7,616 nucleotides of DNA from Planctomycetota bacterium. GTDB lineage: Bacteria > Planctomycetota > SZUA-567 > JAFGNG01. Of this stretch, positions 4,874 through 7,616 are shown piece by piece. Numbering within the stretch: position 1 is the stretch's first letter; every line of letters begins with the position of its first letter. The stretch covers positions 1 to 7,616 of the forward strand of contig JAFGNG010000206.1 in the NCBI GenBank assembly GCA_016927125.1, given 5' to 3'. The notes under the pieces were generated by a model, which was not told the DNA's origin, ran no database searches, and was given only the letters and a program-made list of their open reading frames with translations. A program made the translations under genes and the position numbers.

Positions 4874-7483
4874 TTAAAGATCAGGATCCTGTTGATTATA
4901 GTAGGTCTTCAAGATGTTAAAGTCAGCAAAGTCTACCTTGTCACTTGCGTCAATGTCGCCAGGTATCCGTGCACTCGGAACAGCGATGGTGCAGGTATCG
5001 CTATCGGATTCACCGATATCGCTGATGACAGTCAGGGTGACAGTGTGGGTGCCAACCGGGAAATAGGCTTCGGCAGTTGCATCGGAATCGATGATCTCGT
5101 ATTCATCACTGCCGATAGTCCATGACCACACCCAGGTTACAATACTACGGCCCTCGGTTGCGGTACTGCCGGAACCGTCAAGTGTAACCGGGATCTCGCC
5201 AACGATATCTAATTGATCCGGGCCAGCGTCAGCAGTCGGCACCGGGAACGGGGTCTGCGGACCCATGTAGTACGCCCGCAGGTGGCAGTAAGGAGTAGTA
5301 ACTGGGCCTTCAATCTCACTGTTATTCCCTTCGTCGATCTCCGAAAGGACCCAGTTGGCGTCCGCCATCTTCAGGCCGTAGACATGGTCGATGATATTGG
5401 TAGTGCCCTCTTCATAAGCGGTATCATTTACCCGCCACTTCGAGTTTACACCATGATCAAACAGAACCAGGTCGATACCACGGGTGATGGCCGGGCTGGG
5501 TTCAAGCGGCTTCGAAAGATCCAGCTCCTGGGCGGCAATCAGGGACATGGTGCCAGGGGCAAACTCGAGATCAATAATCGAGCAGTTATTGGGATCCACG
5601 GCATCGCCGATATACTTGGCATAGAAAAATGCGAAAGAAGCATGCCCATGGCCCCTCATGTCGACTGGGGTAACATCGCCGGTGAAGTCATCGCCATCTT
5701 CAACCGTGAACTTGAGTGTACAGTAAGTCGCAACACTGAGGCTCTCTGCCGTACAAACAGTATCGAGTCCATCCACATGCAGGGTAGAGGCAATACTGGC
5801 AGAATCGTTGTCAAAGCCAACATAGAGTTGGTTGCCAACATCCATAGAACCGCCGGAGATGGTATAGCTGCTGCCCTGGGCGCCGGCTTCGGAGTTACGG
5901 CCGATATACAGGTTTTCCCTGATCTCAACTGTACCACCGGTCTGATTGACGGTAGCAGCCGGACCGGGTTCTTCATAATCGCCCACCAGCAGGTACTCCG
6001 CATTCAGAGTGGCATCGCCGGAGATGTTGAGTTCGGCATTACCTGCAACCAGGGTCTCGGAACCGAGAGAATAGCCCAGGCGGAGATGATGCTGGACGAA
6101 CATGTTGCCGGTACCTTCAAGGTTCAGGCTCGCGTCCGTGCTGTCGCCGCTGGCCAGATAAACGCTGCCGGCAGCCACACCTAAATCACCGCCGGTGCCG
6201 ATGGTAAGAGAGGCATTGCAATCATCGCCGCGCGCAATGAAGAGGTCTTCAGTGCAGGTTACTGCGGCGTTGATGCTGGCATGGCCGTCAACCACGATGG
6301 GGCTTTCCGGAACCTGGGTGCCATAACCAATCAAGATGTTCTGCCAGAGGCCGGTGCCGATTGCAGTCGGGGAACCTACGGTCCCGGTATTAACAATCAG
6401 GTCGCTGCCGGTACCGCCAATGTACACCGCCTGCAGGGTATTGCTGACTTCCTGCAGATCCCAGGCATAGTCGTCAGCCACTGAGATAGAGACATTATAA
6501 CCGGTCTCGTTCCACTTCAGGTCAGACGCAGACACGAGGTCGATGGTACGCTCGCTCGCGGAATCGCCATAACCCTTTAAAATGTTTTCAGTTACTGCGG
6601 AGTCAATAATCAGGTCAATAACCGAGCCATCCTCAAAGTAGACGTTGCCGGTACTGTCAATGGGTTCGACACTCGGGGAAGTCCCGTTATTGTCGATGAT
6701 AAAGTTAATTTGACCCAGATCGGTAACAGTAACATCGTCAACACTGATAGAGGTGATGCCCTGGCCGTCAATAACCATCAGGCCGTCATCAAGGTTGCCA
6801 ATTGTAATGGATGAGCCCACTGCGCCGGTCAATTCACCAGCAGAGATGGTCAGGGTGCCCTGGCCAATCGGCGGTTCCTCATTGTCCTCATGGATAGCGT
6901 TGGGATCCTCAGAGTCACTGAGGATGAGCGAGCTGGAACCATCCAGGTTCAAAGCGCCGCCCGTAATGTTGACACTACCATGGGCGCCGTTGCCAACACC
7001 AACCTTCATTTCGACGCTAACCGTGTTTAAGGTACCGTCCTCGATCGTGAGAGAGGCAACACCGTTAGTGCCGCCGCCCACATTGATCTCACTGCTGACA
7101 GTCACGCTGGGTACTGTCAGGTAGACAGGGTCTTCCAGTAAGATTAAGGAAGCCTGGGGCGAGAACAGAGGCTCATAACCGCCAAAACCGGTTTTCCCTT
7201 TAAAGCCAGGTATGCCGATCCCTAACTCCTTATTGACGATCGAAGGGCCGTAAGCTCCACCATTGAAAGCATGGCCCCATTCATTGCCATCGTTGGGATC
7301 GGAGGGAATCGGTATCACGACTAAAGAACCGGTGCCAACAATCACATAATCATCCGTATCCCCTGAGATATACTCCACGGGATTTTCAACAGTACCTCCT
7401 ACAATAACTTGATCAGCGATCGCAGGCCCGGAGAAAACCAGGAATACGATAGCCATGATAGCGAGTAAAAATGTTCTATTCAT
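4874..7483 (-). CDS. Secreted beta-strand-repeat protein with PKD-like domain and single dockerin-like loop
   Basis: Predicted exported protein of 869 residues, function unknown. The signal peptide is MNRTFLLAIMAIVFLVFSG...AIA, with likely cleavage after Ala23. Two blocks of glycine-rich beta repeats of the form LxIGxxxxxxxSLTIxGGxLxx, about residues 130-245 and 405-570, suggest a beta-solenoid like autotransporter passengers. Each block is followed by a similar module (about 286-357 and 634-741). A PKD-like domain follows (about 749-835, starting PTADAGPDQ). The C-terminus is one dockerin type I-like loop, GDIDASDKVDFADFNILKTY (842-861), with D, D, S, D, D at calcium positions 1, 3, 5, 9 and 12. 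Dockerins usually have two such repeats. No transmembrane tail or PEP-CTERM signal is seen. The start at 7483 is chosen because GGAGG (7491-7495) is 7 nt upstream; the in-frame TTG at 7507 has no ribosome binding site. It follows a gene with a near-identical tail. A structural or surface-adhesion role is likely, but no enzyme motif was recognised. Confidence 0.88.
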   Translation of the reverse strand: MNRTFLLAIMAIVFLVFSGPAIADQVIVGGTVENPVEYISGDTDDYVIVGTGSLVVIPIPSDPNDGNEWGHAFNGGAYGPSIVNKELGIGIPGFKGKTGFGGYEPLFSPQASLILLEDPVYLTVPSVTVSSEINVGGGTNGVASLTIEDGTLNTVSVEMKVGVGNGAHGSVNITGGALNLDGSSSLILSDSEDPNAIHEDNEEPPIGQGTLTISAGELTGAVGSSITIGNLDDGLMVIDGQGITSISVDDVTVTDLGQINFIIDNNGTSPSVEPIDSTGNVYFEDGSVIDLIIDSAVTENILKGYGDSASERTIDLVSASDLKWNETGYNVSISVADDYAWDLQEVSNTLQAVYIGGTGSDLIVNTGTVGSPTAIGTGLWQNILIGYGTQVPESPIVVDGHASINAAVTCTEDLFIARGDDCNASLTIGTGGDLGVAAGSVYLASGDSTDASLNLEGTGNMFVQHHLRLGYSLGSETLVAGNAELNISGDATLNAEYLLVGDYEEPGPAATVNQTGGTVEIRENLYIGRNSEAGAQGSSYTISGGSMDVGNQLYVGFDNDSASIASTLHVDGLDTVCTAESLSVATYCTLKFTVEDGDDFTGDVTPVDMRGHGHASFAFFYAKYIGDAVDPNNCSIIDLEFAPGTMSLIAAQELDLSKPLEPSPAITRGIDLVLFDHGVNSKWRVNDTAYEEGTTNIIDHVYGLKMADANWVLSEIDEGNNSEIEGPVTTPYCHLRAYYMGPQTPFPVPTADAGPDQLDIVGEIPVTLDGSGSTATEGRSIVTWVWSWTIGSDEYEIIDSDATAEAYFPVGTHTVTLTVISDIGESDSDTCTIAVPSARIPGDIDASDKVDFADFNILKTYYNQQDPDL

Positions 7484-7490
7484 CACATTT

Positions 7491-7495
7491 CCTCC
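7491..7495 (-). promoter_or_regulatory. Ribosome binding site fixing the start of the secreted repeat protein
   Basis: GGAGG lies 7 nt before ATG 7481-7483, directly followed by a good signal peptide. A longer in-frame reading from TTG 7507 would place this site inside the coding region and add eight residues before the signal peptide. Confidence 0.8.
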
Positions 7496-7508
7496 ACAAA
7501 TGACCAAT

Positions 7509-7537
7509 ATCCTAATTCAAAAGAATGTAAGCCTTAA
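7509..7537 (-). promoter_or_regulatory. Candidate promoter between the two dockerin-tail genes
   Basis: On the minus strand TTAAGG (7532-7537) and TAGGAT (7509-7514) are 17 nt apart. The start would be near 7502, leaving about 20 nt to the ATG with the ribosome binding site inside. No terminator separates this gene from the upstream one, so co-transcription from outside the window is equally possible. Confidence 0.4.
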
Positions 7538-7538
7538 C

Positions 7539-7616
7539 TTAAGGGTTTGATTGACCATAATAAGTCTTCAAAATGTTAAAGTCGGCAAAGTCTACCTTGC
7601 CGCTGCCGTCAATATC
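7539..7616 (-). CDS. C-terminal end of a dockerin-like-tailed protein (runs off right edge)
   Basis: Only the last 25 residues and the stop codon (7539-7541) are present, beginning DIDGSGKVDFADFNILKTYY and ending GQSNP. They form one dockerin type I-like calcium loop with D, D, S, D, D at positions 1, 3, 5, 9 and 12 and the following helix. The segment is nearly the same as the end of the downstream gene at 4874, in protein and DNA, so this is probably a tandem paralogue or shares a common sorting tail. The stop lies 55 nt before the next start with no terminator between. The rest of the protein cannot be seen. Confidence 0.88.
   Translation of the reverse strand, partial: DIDGSGKVDFADFNILKTYYGQSNP

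Noticed and set aside
4874..4960. Cellulosome component
   Set aside because: Only one dockerin-like loop, no cohesin or cellulosomal catalytic domain, and a non-enzymatic beta-repeat body.
5213..6184. Long open frame on the plus strand (323 codons) opposite the secreted repeat protein
   Set aside because: It is antisense to a well-supported gene with signal peptide, repeats and dockerin-like end; it has no ribosome binding site or recognisable domain and reads as a shadow of repetitive codons.
1..7616. CRISPR array, tRNA, rRNA, insertion sequence or phage gene
   Set aside because: No regularly spaced repeats, cloverleaf, rRNA core motifs, transposase or terminal inverted repeats were seen on either strand.

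Overview
The window looks like chromosomal DNA from a free-living or gut bacterium of the Planctomycetota-Verrucomicrobiota-Lentisphaerota (PVC) group, with Lentisphaerota or a close relative most likely. Three things suggest this. The pseudopilin has the KKGFTLVELL prepilin start together with an H-X9-DG C-terminal motif, which is multiplied in those phyla. A large secreted beta-strand-repeat protein ends in a PKD-like domain plus a single dockerin-like calcium loop. A GH36-like glycoside hydrolase lies beside them. The phylum call is an inference from protein style; no rRNA or full-length marker gene is present.

Every gene I can support lies on the minus strand, so the window reads right to left. 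From right to left: (1) the last 25 codons of a secreted protein with a dockerin-like tail (7539-7616). (2) A complete 869-residue paralogue-like protein with signal peptide, beta-strand repeats, PKD-like domain and dockerin-like tail (4874-7483), closed by a strong intrinsic terminator (4794-4828). (3) A 676-residue GH36/alpha-galactosidase-like enzyme without a signal peptide (2596-4626), behind a good promoter with a LacI/GalR-type palindrome. (4) A 381-bp AT-rich gap holding a candidate promoter, a palindrome and a leader with two mutually exclusive hairpins. (5) A pseudopilin (1417-2214) closed by a second strong terminator (1350-1381). (6) A class I SAM-dependent methyltransferase (485-1240), preceded by a further hairpin with a U-run. 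(7) The first 125 codons of elongation factor G (fusA, 1-376), running off the left edge.

Most genes appear to be separately transcribed. Two clear terminators isolate the solenoid and pseudopilin genes, and candidate sigma70-like promoters can be proposed in front of each complete gene. The middle of the window is an accessory, carbohydrate- and surface-related region: cytoplasmic glycoside hydrolase, pseudopilin and secreted repeat proteins. The left end is housekeeping (EF-G). No mobile element, CRISPR array, tRNA or rRNA was seen. I found no convincing new defence or biosynthetic system. The most interesting signals are regulatory (palindromes at promoters and a switch-like leader) and architectural (a duplicated module in the solenoid protein, single-loop dockerin tails on neighbouring genes, and a possibly altered acid/base position in the GH36-like enzyme).
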